DNA from: Eurosta solidaginis
Taxonomy: Eukaryota; Arthropoda; Insecta; Diptera; Tephritidae
Reading direction: 5' to 3'
Length of the DNA: 64,000 bases
Assembly (NCBI RefSeq): GCF_040869045.1
Contig: NC_090321.1
Location: 180,949,596 to 181,013,595 of the forward strand
How positions within the stretch are numbered: the first letter of the stretch is position 1; each line of letters opens with the position of its first letter. Shown here piece by piece: positions 52,940-63,169 of the stretch. Under the pieces are notes generated by a model. The model was given only the letters and a program-made list of their open reading frames with translations. It had not been told where the DNA came from and did not search any database. The translations under genes were made by a program, and so were the position numbers.

Positions 52940-54465
52940 TATATATATACTTTTAAAAGGCTGTTATAATTAGAGATACTAATGACACATTTGGTGACAA
53001 ACTTTTCACTTTGATTATTTTATTTTTCGCCTATTGAATCGACCACTGGGAGTCGTAGTTTTAAAAATATAGGTGTAACGTATACACGTACTAGCGTGTT
53101 AGTGTACCCTGATGTAAAGAAATCGACGGGATTGATGGTAAGAGGTGGCTTATCTGTTCACCGGCCATTTAGTTGCCTTCTGTACTTCACTTACTACGAT
53201 TTTATATCAAACTAATCGCCGTACAGTTATTGATCGCTGTTATGTCCAATGTTCCGTTGAGACGTCTTCTGTAGAAATGCCGTCCGGTGTCTTTATTGTA
53301 GCCGAACTATCACTTAAAATCTATTTATGCAGATTTGTCTCCAATACACTTGACTTCTGCCATAATTCTGTAAAGGCTCACAACTCAAAAATGATTTGGT
53401 AGTCGCTACTTTAAATTTTAACGCGTGTGTTTATTGAACGCGTCATTCCCATATCTTTTAAACGCTGGGATGCGTGGTATTTAGAAATAATAGCGTAGAT
53501 TTACGCCTTAGATACAGCGAGCCACCAATCTTATACCCCTTATAAATAACACGTCTCACATACCCACTTAGCATACTGCTCTCTTGAATAGTTAGAAGTC
53601 TGTGAGGTTCTTTTCTCCGAAAGATTGGTCCAGTGCCAGTGGTGAGTATCGAAGGAGAAGTATCATGTTTCAATGAACATCCGTATTTGGAAGCAGAGAA
53701 AGGCGGAGACCTTCAATGAAATGGGAGACCCAGAGAAAAGAAAACTTGATCTCCCTTTGTGCTCCAAATTTGGGCAGTTATCGCGAAACAAGGATGGCTA
53801 CCGTAATTTTTTACAAAACGGCCAAAATCGCTTAGCTGCCTAGGCCAATTAAATAACAATGATACTGAATGGAGTCCTTTTCTGGCGCTGAATTAAGCTA
53901 TCTTATCAGCTTAATCTGTTATATAGAGCTATTCTTAATTCAGGCGGGCACCTTTGGTTCAGGTAGTGTACATTATTATTCGTGTCCTTCCTTCAGACAA
54001 ATTACAAGTTGCAGAAACTCATTTCCCAAAGATAAAGTTGGAAGAAAGCGGTATTCAGGTCAAATTAAAGATGGGAAGTGATTTTTGCTGACTACTAACT
54101 AGTTTTCTTACAAACATGTATCTGCATATAAATACTCCGACAATGTTCTCAGAAGGTTAGTGGACCTTTAAATACTCTACTTTAATCTGTACTACTCTGA
54201 TTTGAGAGGACGGAGATTATAATGGAAGCCCATACGATAAGCCTTAAACATGAGAGGATAGTTGTTTGTAAAAAGAAAAGACAACCCAGTCATCAGCTCC
54301 TGCTCCTCTAGTTGAGGCTGAGGCATTTGACTCAGATTTATCAGCAACTCCCTGAAGAATAAAGTTTTCTAGCGGCAATCAAAAAGCAAGCTCTACAAGT
54401 CAGTTATCGCACCCCTGCCTTAACGCTGATATCAAATGAGACGACTCTGCATGTGATTTATGAAA
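52940..54465. other. AT-rich spacer
   Basis: No gene recognised. Frames at 53145-53402 and 53458-53673 have no family features. Confidence 0.35.
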
Positions 54466-54469
54466 ATAT

Positions 54470-54775
54470 TGTTGTTGTTGTATTAACCATAAAGACACTC
54501 CCGAAGGTTTTGGGGAGTGTTATCGATGTTGATGGTCCTTTGCCGGATATAGATCCGATACATTCCGGTAAAAAGGCATCATTAAGGTACTAACCCGACC
54601 GTCTCGGGAACGAAACAGGATTCGCTACGGGTAGGTGATGTTGACAATTGGATTGGAGAGGCTATATATTGCGCTGGCAACCCCTGGAGAGGGTTGCGCT
54701 ACACAACTCCTTGAATCAATTTGGTATTTTAGTCGCCTCTTACGACAGCCATACCTACCTCGGGTAGGCATCCCG
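54470..54775 (-). mobile_element. CAA-tailed SINE-like retroelement, copy 3 (internal deletion)
   Basis: Minus strand; the tail (AATACAACAACAACAATA) is at the left. It shares AACACTCCCCAAAACCTTCG, CGAGACGGTCGGGTTAGTAC, GCGCAATATATAGCCTCTCC and GTAAGAGGCGACTAAAATAC with the other copies. It lacks about 90 bp between the GTTCCCGAGACGG block and GAATCCTGTTTC, a clean internal deletion. The 5' end differs (GGGATGCCTACCCGAGGTAG). No certain TSD. Confidence 0.75.
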
Positions 54776-54784
54776 ACACGCTTA

Positions 54785-55165
54785 AACAGTCTTGTACGCC
54801 CTGGGAGCAAATTTTGAAAAACAAAATGCTCTAATAAACTGCATGAAAATACACACATCCATACGTACGAGCACGATTGCCAGCTGATAATAAAGCAGAC
54901 GCGATGCTGAGCTGACTAGGAGGCTGGTCGGCTGCCTCATTGCTTCGGTCATTGATGCCGCAGCACCAGCCAAAGTCGCCGTTGCAACTTGAATTTTTAT
55001 TTCGTGTGCGGCATCATGCGTTGTCTGATTTTCCCTGTCGTCTATTTTAAATTTTGTTCGTTGTTTTTTTTTTTTTAAATACAAAAAAATAGGGGTATAA
55101 TTTTTCATTTTACTTGATTTTCTTTTACTGCGCTGCTCCTTCTTCACGGCCTCTTTTAGCTCTTA
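54785..55165. other. Spacer with a short minus-strand frame
   Basis: A 121-codon minus-strand frame (54782-55147) has lysine-rich and alanine-rich parts but no recognisable domain. I regard it as unsupported. Confidence 0.35.
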
Positions 55166-55602
55166 TAGTCTAAGAGCCCGTGACTGCCAGACCTTCGTCA
55201 TTTTATAAAAGTTGAAATTTCGTCAGTGCATGCTTCCAACTGAAGCAGGATCGTTGGTCTATTATAAAACTTGAGTCATAGTGGCTTTAACAGATATCGT
55301 GCAAAAATGTTGCAGAAAAATAGACCATTCTTTCGTCATTTTATAGAGACTGATTTTCATATATGGTCTTCGTCACGATATAAGAAGCCACTAGCCTCAT
55401 TGCCAGACACTTTCCCTAGTGGCTTTGTCCAGCCAGACACTTTTTATAATGCAAAACTGTACTTTTTCATAAAGCTAAATACTTTTTCATAAGCTGAAAG
55501 TTTTTTACGGCAAACGAAATTTCAAAAGTTATTTTAAAGAATCTTTGAGTTAGGCTCTTTTGGCCATTAATTGTGAAGTACAAATAAAAGAATTTATTCC
55601 AG

Positions 55603-55644
55603 TTTTCCAACCCAACGTTTCGCTAGACTTCCTAGCATCATCAG
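55603..55644 (-). ncRNA. Hammerhead-ribozyme-like motif
   Basis: On the minus strand: CTGATGA (complement of 55638-55644), one T, stem II GCTAG-GAAGT-CTAGC (perfect 5 bp), GAAA (complement of 55618-55621), then CGTTGGG. That is the complete CUGAUGA-stem-GAAA hammerhead core. Stem III could be the short self-complementary AACGTT, as in the minimal hammerheads of Penelope-like elements, which may act as dimers. Stem I was not established. Flanking sequence shows no reverse transcriptase. Confidence 0.5.
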
Positions 55645-56020
55645 GGGTGATGCAATATGTTTAGTTAAAATCTAAAAATTAAAAACTAGTACCATCATTG
55701 TTTGGTATCATCGTCATACTGCTGTGATTTTGTATTCGAATTTCAGTATAAAATTGCTTCTATGTTCTTTGAAGTTTAGAAGGATTTACCCTAGTGAAAT
55801 AACGTACGTCTGTGAGACATACGTCGTTTTAATTTTGCTCTCAGTCTCCTACAATCGTAAAGAGAGAACATTCTCATTCTCAGTTTTCTCAGCTACCATT
55901 ACCAGCTTGTCAGTGGGGGTGTTTTTCAGTAGTAACTTTTTTGTTTGCTGAAATATATTCAACTGTTTTTTAAAAATACGTCTGAGAGACGTATCATTAT
56001 CTTTTACGTGACTAGGTGAC

Positions 56021-56890
56021 ATTTTTTTATTTATTTATTTATTTATTTATTATTTAAAGTCGACGACAAACTATGGTCGACTGCATAATATAAATGATAT
56101 ATAAATATACAACTCAAAAGATAAAATTTAAGATATATCGAGATTTCAACAATGTTATATTACAAACAAAGAAATATTTATGAACATTACTCTTTAATTT
56201 TAGAATATAATAATAATAAGAAATATAAGCAGAAATAAGTTCTTATGCCGAAATCTTATACTGGCGGAATGCATCAGATTCCGCTCAGCATGATTTCGGA
56301 ATGCAGTGGATTCCAATCTCCCTGTTGGAATGCAACAAGATTCCAATCAGCATGTCATGGGAATCCGGCAGTGCTAAGAGTAGTGTAAGGAGAATACGCC
56401 ATCACAAGGCATAAAAAAGTAAGATGACCTGTGTTGTTGGAATGCACCAGATTCCAATCAGCTCGATGCCTGACCGATAAGATTATACTGCCGGAATGCA
56501 TACGATTCCGATCAGTGACTCATGAAAAAGCATGTTTTTTACGTTGTTGGAATGCACCAGATTCCAATCAACACAGTACTGTCTTGTTCCTTCGTAATGA
56601 TACATGTTGATAAATGTTCCTCCATCCTTAAGCGAGATAGTTCCTGTTTTTTATGGAAGGAATAAAATGCCGGCAAATTAAATTAGCTTGTATCTCTTAA
56701 ATTAGATAGGCAAGTATTGCATTACGTATAGTGGCTATACAAGTCATTGCACCTGATAAGAAGAGGATTATTTATTGCATTACGTATAGTGGCTATACAA
56801 GTCATTGCACCTGATAAGAAGAGGATTATTTTTAGCAAAGTTTCGTCGACAAAGGGGTAAATAGAAAGGAACGTAGTGTCTGGATACTAA
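56021..56890 (-). mobile_element. LINE 3' end, truncated copy (inverted relative to 60.1 kb)
   Basis: Minus-strand counterpart of the LINE at 60078-62620. It begins in the last codons of the ORF (GTATCCAGACACTACGTTCC) and covers the whole 3' UTR with its hairpins (56255-56590). It ends at CGTCGACTTTAAATAATAAA plus an AAAT tail (56029-56057). Relative to the full copy it has lost about 55 bp near the ORF end and gained a 58-bp tandem duplication (56715-56772 and 56773-56830). No convincing TSD. Confidence 0.85.
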
Positions 56891-57429
56891 TGACTAATTT
56901 TATATGTAATTTTGCCGAAAATGGTAATTTTAGCTAATATTTTATTAGATATAGTTAAAAACAGTTAATTCATTCAATTGAAGTACAAAAAAATTTATTT
57001 AATTTTAATTTTTTTGCTATAAACTGAAGTCCTTCGAAAAAAACTGATTTTTGTAAGGACAAGTCCAAGACAAGTCAAACTTAATTTTTAATATATTAAA
57101 AAAAAAAAAACAATATATTTCTTTAAAAAACATTTAAAACAATGAATATATATCGAATAAATGATTAAAAAAAAACAAAAACAAAAAAATTTCAGTTTTT
57201 TTTTATATCTTTAGGGTCCTTAAATTTGAACACGTCTCTCAGACTTACGTTATCTTTCTATGGTAAAAAAATAACTTTATCTTTCTAGGGTTAAAAGGGT
57301 TTGGCTAATCAAAGCCACCATGGAAAGTGTCTGGCAATGAAGTGGCTTTTTATTACGCGACGAAGACCATGTATGAAAATCAGTCTTTATAAAATGACGA
57401 AGGTCTTGCTGTCACGGGCTCTTGCTCTG

Positions 57430-58465
57430 TTAAGCTATACTTAAAGTTTTTCTGTGAAATAATTTATTCATAACTTTTTATTTAAGTCGCTCCAGCACAG
57501 CCTTGATTCGCTTTGCATGGCCAGTTTTTCGATATGCCGCCGATCGAACGATTTTTCAGCTTTCACTATTAAAATGCAATGAATGAATAAATAAAAGTTT
57601 AAGTACAAAAAAAATAAATTAAAAGATTATGAAAATTTATCTGCTGACTTACGTTTGTAGGATGTAAAGAAAGTAAATTATTAAAACATGAATTTTAACT
57701 TTTTTTATTTATGCAAAATTCCTACTGAGTGCATTAGATGCGAAATTTCTTGTAATATGTATTTTACTATGCAATCATATGATGACGGACTGATTGATTC
57801 TCTCAACTCAAATACAAATCACCTTTGAAATTTTCAAACATTTGCTTGCATTAAGATTTTATGTGCATCTGATTAGTTGTTGCATATCTTCAGGTTTTAT
57901 GTATATGCTCACAATATCTTGAAGTACTTTTTTCATAAATGCAATAAACTGCAGCATTCACCAGCTCGAAGGTCGATGGCGCAATTTGATATCAACAATC
58001 GCTGCTACTTTTATCGTGGAAGCAAATATGCTTACATACAATGAATAAATACGTAAGATTACTTTCATCCTTAGCTATTATGCCGTTTTGACCCCCTGGT
58101 ATAGGGTAAGGTTGTATAACTCTTCACGGTGCAGCGTTAAAGCGTTAATACCGAAAATAGCGCTACCGGCGCTGATACCCTACACATGCTGCTACAACAA
58201 CATTACACTATTTCGTGATAGCGTGTCGTAATAACGCCAGTAGCACCAATCATACTAGACTAGAACAAACTCAACGCACCATTTCAAAAAAATATGGAGT
58301 ACAAATTTTACTAACGACTGCTAACGGTTCTATGAAGTGAGCGACATCTGATAACAGATGGATTCGGATATCGAAAGGTGTTGCGTAGCAGTTTAAGATA
58401 TAATGATCATACCATGACCTAGCAAGCTACGCCCTTGCGATTTTTTTGTTGTTCTCATTCCTGCG
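57430..58465. other. AT-rich spacer
   Basis: Contains AGCGTTAAAGCGTT-type words at 58120-58230. No gene recognised. Confidence 0.35.
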
Positions 58466-58469
58466 TAAA

Positions 58470-58612
58470 ACTCACGCAGCACCAAGGAGATAACCATAAA
58501 TCATACTTAGAACTTTTCTCTCGAATACTGTAAGGGTCATCCCATCTTCTCTTGACACCGTCCATAATTCCGAGCCACAAATTGGTACAAGTAGGCAAAG
58601 TCTAACAACGTC
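58470..58612 (-). pseudogene. LINE ORF C-terminal remnant (RTE-like)
   Basis: The minus strand reads CGSELWTVSRED, then in the same region MTLTVFERKVLSMIYGYLL, matching the LYGSEAWT...FERKVLRKIYGPL motif of RTE-like LINEs. A stop follows. It may belong to the same element as the endonuclease pieces at 59.3-59.85 kb, with the middle deleted. Confidence 0.55.
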
Positions 58613-58649
58613 TCCACTTTATATCCATCAACAACAAAGTTGCTACTAT

Positions 58650-59300
58650 GACCAAATACCGCGTTTTTTCCGTAAGTATCTCCTTAACTAGTCTAGCGAA
58701 GGAAAAGTTTAAAGCACATATGTTAAGACCAATGATATCACTATCTTATTATCTTCAACAACGCCAGGTTAAAGAAATCGCACGATACCGTCTTGTTTGG
58801 AAAAGAATCTTCTTAAATCTTACAAACGACTTCTTTTAGCGCTGTCAAATTATGCTTTGGAGTCTTTTCGCCGATACATCGTGTCTCCGAAATTTGGCGT
58901 GCTGTGAAGGTTGGGCCGATAATAGATTTATTACGCTATATACAACAGGCTGATTGTACGGTAATTAGCAGGTTTACTGTCTAATCAAATTTTAAATATG
59001 AGTTGGTTCATGCTATTTAGACACTTTTCGTCTCCGCGTTTGAACGGCTCGGCAGACATACCTTGGCATACTCATTTCGCCATAGTCGCGTGGCGGAATG
59101 TATATTCTGAATTTCGGTTACCGGGTCGCTTTGATCATTCACGCAGCGATTCGCTCCGGTTTTGAAAACTTCCGTCATACGCCAGATTTCTGGTAAAATT
59201 TTCTAACATTGTTCAACCAGCGTCTGAAGCTCCTTGCACTCACGCCGTTCTGTCTCTGAGGATTCTTTCTTCCAAATAGGCATATTTCTTCCCTGTTCGT
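58650..59300. other. Degenerate sequence between two LINE pieces
   Basis: Minus-strand fragments between the RTE-like C-terminus and the endonuclease piece have no clear domain. It may be the eroded linker of that LINE. Confidence 0.3.
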
Positions 59301-59309
59301 AAAGGTATT

Positions 59310-59472
59310 GCTTGGATCATTGTGTGCACTCTCTTCACTTCACAAAGACGTGTGCTTACTTTGGCTGTCACAAGCGAGGGGTCCGGGTCGATATTTGTAC
59401 CTCGTAGCGTGTACACATTCAGAACACTGGTGCAATGCCTGCTGCAAATACCGCTGTAATCGATGTGGGATT
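59310..59472 (-). pseudogene. RTE-type LINE endonuclease, C-terminal piece
   Basis: The minus frame reads HIDYSGICSRHCTSVLNVYT then LRGTNIDPDPSLVTAKVSTR. This matches the end of the apurinic-like endonuclease of RTE/CFDP2-like LINEs, usually QIDHI.I..RH.SSV.DV...RG.NIDSDH.LV.AK. The key SDH is here PDP, so the catalytic Asp-His pair is altered. Upstream coding continues at 59793-59850 beyond an inserted CAA element. Confidence 0.65.
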
Positions 59473-59792
59473 CAAGGGGTTGTGTAGCGCAATATATAGC
59501 TTCTCCAACCCAATTGTCAACCTCACCTTCGAGCGGCGAATCCCGTTTCACTAACAGACGAGGCTCTGGCGACCCCAAGCTCCTCATGGAACTAGGGGGT
59601 GGGGAGGGAGGGATGGCCTGAAGGTTTAATGTGGCCATATAAATCGTTCCCGAGATGGTCGGGCCAGCACCTTAACGCGGCTGTGTTACCGGAGCGTATC
59701 GGATCTGTATCCGACAAAGGACCATCACATCGATAACACTCCCCAAAGCCTTCGGGGAGTAACCTAATCGCTACAACAACAACAACAACAAC
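59473..59792 (+). mobile_element. CAA-tailed SINE-like retroelement, copy 4 (5'-truncated)
   Basis: Begins at AAGGGGTTGTGTAGCGC, about 95 bp into the full-length form, and ends CGCTACAACAACAACAACAA. It shares ACTAACAGACGAGGCTCTGG, GGGGAGGGAGGGATGGCCTG and AACACTCCCCAAAGCCTTCG with copy 1. It lies inside an RTE-type endonuclease reading on the other strand. The flanks ATGTGGGATTC (59462-59472) and ATATGGATTC (59793-59802) look like an imperfect TSD. Confidence 0.8.
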
Positions 59793-59850
59793 ATATGGAT
59801 TCGTGTGCTTCGATCGAGAGGCAGCCAAGTAGTTTTGTGTATTATGAATG
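59793..59850 (-). pseudogene. RTE-type LINE endonuclease, piece upstream of the insertion
   Basis: The minus strand reads HKTTWLPLDRSTRIHM, matching the HK.TW.SPD..T.NQID motif that directly precedes the QIDHI block now at 59472. Joining the two across the CAA element gives the expected motif order, with a one-base frame difference. I describe the order only. The gene is dead. Confidence 0.6.
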
Positions 59851-59854
59851 AAGC

Positions 59855-60077
59855 CTGGCACTGCGGGTTATCATATTTCTCGCTGTGGCGGATTTATAGA
59901 CAGAACATCATTTTTCGATATCACGAAGAAAAATTTTCATACGCTGATTTAGCCCACTTTTGGCCCCTAAATATGGGAAGCAGCCACAAGAAGCAGTTCC
60001 GAATGATCGCTCAACATAATCCTATTTGCTTTTAATATTTATGTACATTTATACTGAGCACTTTCCTTGCTTCTTAA
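59855..60077. other. Spacer before the intact-frame LINE
   Basis: No domain recognised. It includes the unresolved 5' boundary of the next LINE. Confidence 0.3.
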
Positions 60078-61958
60078 AGCATTCTCATCGAAATTTGTTA
60101 CCCAACTGACTTTCTAACCATTAAGATTAAATATCTAATAGCTCGTTCTAAATTTCACCGTCTTAATCAGCTTTGTTATAAAAATTACTTGAGTTGTTGT
60201 AAAGCCCATTTTTTTAGGAATCCAAAAAAGTTTAACAGTTTCGTAAATTCAAAGCGGAAAACTTCTGGGTATCCTTCCTCATTAACCTTTGGAGTTAAAA
60301 AAGCTTGCACTGATGACGACGTTGCTGAACTATTTTCTGAGTTCTTTAAGTCCACGTATTCATCCAGTGGTTTTCATTCCGGTCAATATCCCTATCGCTT
60401 AGATAGCTCGAATTCCATTAGGAATCCTGCTTTTGATGGTAATATTGTTCTTCAGAGTCTTCAATCTTTGAAGCCCACCTTTTCTCCGGGACCGGACGGT
60501 GTTCCTAGCTGCGTGCTTAGGTACTGCGCGGAAAACATGTATGAGCCTATTTTAAAATTATTTGAGCTATCTCTGGGATCTGCGTCATTCCCGGCACTTT
60601 GGAAACAGTCTTTTATTATACCCCTGCATAAAAAAGGTAGTAGGTCAAAAGTTGAAAACTACAGGGGTATTGCTAAACTTTCAGTCATTCCTAAAGTCTT
60701 TGAACAGATTGTCACCAATCAACTGCAATATCAGTGTTCTAGTCTTTTATCTCCATGCCAACACGGTTTTATTCGTCAAAGGTCAACCACTACAAATTTG
60801 CTTGTATTCACCTCTATAGTTATGGAAGGATTTTTAGCGAACAAGCAAACGGATGTCATCTACACGGACTTCAGCAAAGCATTTGATACCGTCAACCACG
60901 AGTTGCTTATTCATAAGCTTGATTTACTGGGCTTTCCGTTTCACCTATTAATGTGGCTGAAAAGCTATCTTTCTAACCGGACCCAAAAAGTCCTGTTCAA
61001 GTGCAATCTGTCGGAATCGTTCGGAGTTTCCTCCGGCGTACCCCAGGGAAGTCATCTAGGCCCTTTGCTCTTTGCCCTTTTCATTAATGACTTGCCACAG
61101 ACAATATTATATTCCCATACTATAATGTATGCGGATGATGTAAAACTTTGCTACACTTACTGTCCCACCGATTTGAGTTCCTTGGATCTTCTTCAGGCCG
61201 ACTTGGACTCGTTCCAATGTTGGTGCACAACAAATTTATTAGCTTTAAATTGCTCTAAATGTAAGCATATGACATTTCACCGAGTGAAGCCAGCATTGAA
61301 ATCTTATGTAATAGATGGTACGCCTTTGGAGCGTATATCTATTGCAAATGATCTAGGTGTCCTTTTTGATCCGAAATTGAATTTTAACATGCATATTTCA
61401 TTTATAGCCAACAAAGCGTTGGGTTTACTTGGATTTGTTAAAAGATGGGCTAAAGAGTTCGATGATCCGTACCTCACTAAGGTTCTTTACACATCGCTGG
61501 TTCGTCCATTACTCGAGTATTGCTCATGCGTTTGGTCCCCTGTTTCTCAAAAGCATATAAAGCGTCTTGAGTCAGTTCAAAAGCAATTTTTGATATTTGC
61601 ATTGCGCGGCCTTAATTGGGACTCAAGTCTCCACCTTCCTCCATACAGAAGTAGACTTCTTCTTATTAACTTACCCACTCTGGAAAATCGGAGAATATTA
61701 CTGGGGGTATTGTTCATCCATAAGCTCATTATTGGAGAACTTGATTCCGCGGACCTCCTCAGCCGCTTGTTTTTTGCGGTTCACCCTAGAGTATCCAGAC
61801 ACTACGTTCCTTTCTATTTACCCCTTTGTCGACGAAACTTTGCTAAAAATAATCCTCTTCTTATCTGGTGCGCGCACTACAATGACTTGTATAGCTGCAT
61901 CAGTCTTGAATGTACTTTTGCCACTATACGTAATGCAATACTTGCCTATCTAATTTAA
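60078..61958 (+). CDS. Non-LTR retrotransposon reverse transcriptase (5'-truncated, frame intact)
   Basis: An open frame of about 626 codons from just after a stop at 60075-60077 to TAA at 61956-61958. No ATG begins it: the family's upstream endonuclease is missing, so the frame is truncated, not initiated here. From the TTG at 60189, numbered 1: NPKKFNSFVNSKR (11-23), the linker before the fingers; SPGPDGVP (99-106); HGFIRQRSTTTNL (192-204); palm motif A TDFSKAFDTVNH with D227; SGVPQGSHLGPLLF (282-295); motif C YADD (314-317), the metal-binding aspartates D316/D317; LGVLFDPKLNF; then LVRPLLEYCSCVWSP and a C-terminal region. Jockey/CR1/Daphne-like by motif style. No RNase H. All catalytic motifs are present and there are no internal stops, so the insertion is relatively young. 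Confidence 0.9.
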   Translation, partial: SILIEICYPTDFLTIKIKYLIARSKFHRLNQLCYKNYLSCCKAHFFRNPKKFNSFVNSKRKTSGYPSSLTFGVKKACTDDDVAELFSEFFKSTYSSSGFHSGQYPYRLDSSNSIRNPAFDGNIVLQSLQSLKPTFSPGPDGVPSCVLRYCAENMYEPILKLFELSLGSASFPALWKQSFIIPLHKKGSRSKVENYRGIAKLSVIPKVFEQIVTNQLQYQCSSLLSPCQHGFIRQRSTTTNLLVFTSIVMEGFLANKQTDVIYTDFSKAFDTVNHELLIHKLDLLGFPFHLLMWLKSYLSNRTQKVLFKCNLSESFGVSSGVPQGSHLGPLLFALFINDLPQTILYSHTIMYADDVKLCYTYCPTDLSSLDLLQADLDSFQCWCTTNLLALNCSKCKHMTFHRVKPALKSYVIDGTPLERISIANDLGVLFDPKLNFNMHISFIANKALGLLGFVKRWAKEFDDPYLTKVLYTSLVRPLLEYCSCVWSPVSQKHIKRLESVQKQFLIFALRGLNWDSSLHLPPYRSRLLLINLPTLENRRILLGVLFIHKLIIGELDSADLLSRLFFAVHPRVSRHYVPFYLPLCRRNFAKNNPLLIWCAHYNDLYSCISLECTFATIRNAILAYLI

Positions 61959-62620
61959 AAGATACAAGCAAATTTAATTTGCCGGCATTTTATTCTTCGA
62001 TAAAAAAACAGGAACTATCTCGCTTAAGGATGGAGGAACATTTATCAACATGTCTCATTATGAAGGAACAAGACAGTACTGTGTTGATTGGAATCTGGTG
62101 CATTCCAACAACGTAAAAAACATGCTTTTTCAAGAGTCACTGACCGGAATCGTATGCATTCCGGCAGTATAATCTTATGGGTCAGGCATCGAGCTGATTG
62201 GAATCCGGTGCATTCCAACAACACAGGTCATGTTACTTTTTTATGCCTTGTGATGGCGTATCCTCATTACACTACTCTTAGCACTGCCGGATTCCTATGA
62301 CATGCTGATTGGAATCTTGTTGCATTCCAACAGGGAGATTAGAATCCACTGCATTCCGAAATCATGCTGAGCGGAATCTGATGCATTCCGCCAGTATAAG
62401 ATTTCGGCATAAGATCTTATTTCTGCTCATATTTCTTATTATTATTATATTCTGAAATTAAATAGTAATGTTCATTAATATTTCTTTGTTTGTAATATAA
62501 CATTGTTGAAAGCTCGATATATCTTAAATTTTATCTTTTGAGTTGTATATTTATATATCTTTTATATTATGCAGTCGACCATAGTTTGTCGTCGACTTTA
62601 AATAATAAATAAAAGAAGTG
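61959..62620 (+). mobile_element. LINE 3' UTR with hairpin array and AAAT-like tail
   Basis: About 660 bp after the stop codon. Six short palindromes of the form GGAATC-(4-6 nt)-GCATTCC lie at 62088-62108, 62144-62164, 62198-62218, 62309-62330, 62341-62359 and 62371-62391, each with outer bases that also pair. The UTR ends GTCGTCGACTTTAAATAATA plus AATAAAAG. The minus-strand copy (56021-56890) keeps the same array. The likely role is template recognition by the reverse transcriptase or RNA stability, which is inference. Confidence 0.85.
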
Positions 62621-62624
62621 CAAC

Positions 62625-63165
62625 AATAAAGGCTAGCAAGTCATATGGTATAAAAACAGCAAACTTTGACTAGCATATATGTGCGTATGTGTATGAGCTT
62701 GTAGGAAAATCTCCTTGGAATCTGTGTTCAGTCTCTAATGGCAGTTTGGCTTCTTGTCTTTATGGCGTTGCAGCCATTTGTCAGATATGCAGTACTCTAG
62801 ATTAGTGTGCAACAGTGGTGCATACATACATGTATTGCACCTATGTATTAAGCATATAAAATAATTTATAAATGTAGGCTTGTATATGTATATGTACTTA
62901 TCAGTAAAATTAAGTCTTCCTTTGGGCACGCCAGGGTAGGCAAGATGATAGGATCGTCATGGGTGGGACAATTGTGCGCAATATTTGATCTTTGTTGAAG
63001 CATTCTGATAAAGCCGGCTGGAGATTTGAGGTTCTAATGGATAGGTTCAGAAATTATTTTATTGATATAATCTGAAATCTTAGGTTCAAGGCTGGCAAAG
63101 CATTTGTGACGGGTGGGACATGTTCGAATTAAAAGCATTTAATAAACTTGTGTATAGTAAATAAC
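62625..63165. other. AT-rich spacer
   Basis: No gene recognised. Several TATATGT/GTATATGTA words occur. Confidence 0.35.
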
Positions 63166-63169
63166 GTAT

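Larger units (their letters stand above)
55173..57422. mobile_element. 2.25-kb foldback element, interrupted by a LINE
   Basis: Outer ends AGAGCCCGTGACTGCCAGAC (55173) and the complement GTCACGGGCTCT (57411-57422). Inner arms share CCTTCGTCATTTTATA, GACTGATTTTCATATATGGT, CTTCGTCACG, CATTGCCAGACACTTTCC and, further in, AACGTACGTCTGTGAGAC against GTCTCTCAGACTTACGTT. The left arm has an extra 120 bp (55210-55329) between outer and inner blocks. Contains the LINE at 56021-56890 and a hammerhead-like motif at 55618-55644. No TSD or transposase found. Superfamily unknown. Confidence 0.65.

Noticed and set aside
54782..55147. 121-codon minus-strand frame with Ala-rich and Lys-rich parts
   Set aside because: No recognisable family; partly overlaps homopolymer A/T runs.
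56029..56910. A TSD for the truncated LINE (TGACTA words at both sides)
   Set aside because: Only 6 bp match and they are not at equivalent positions relative to the tail and the 5' break.
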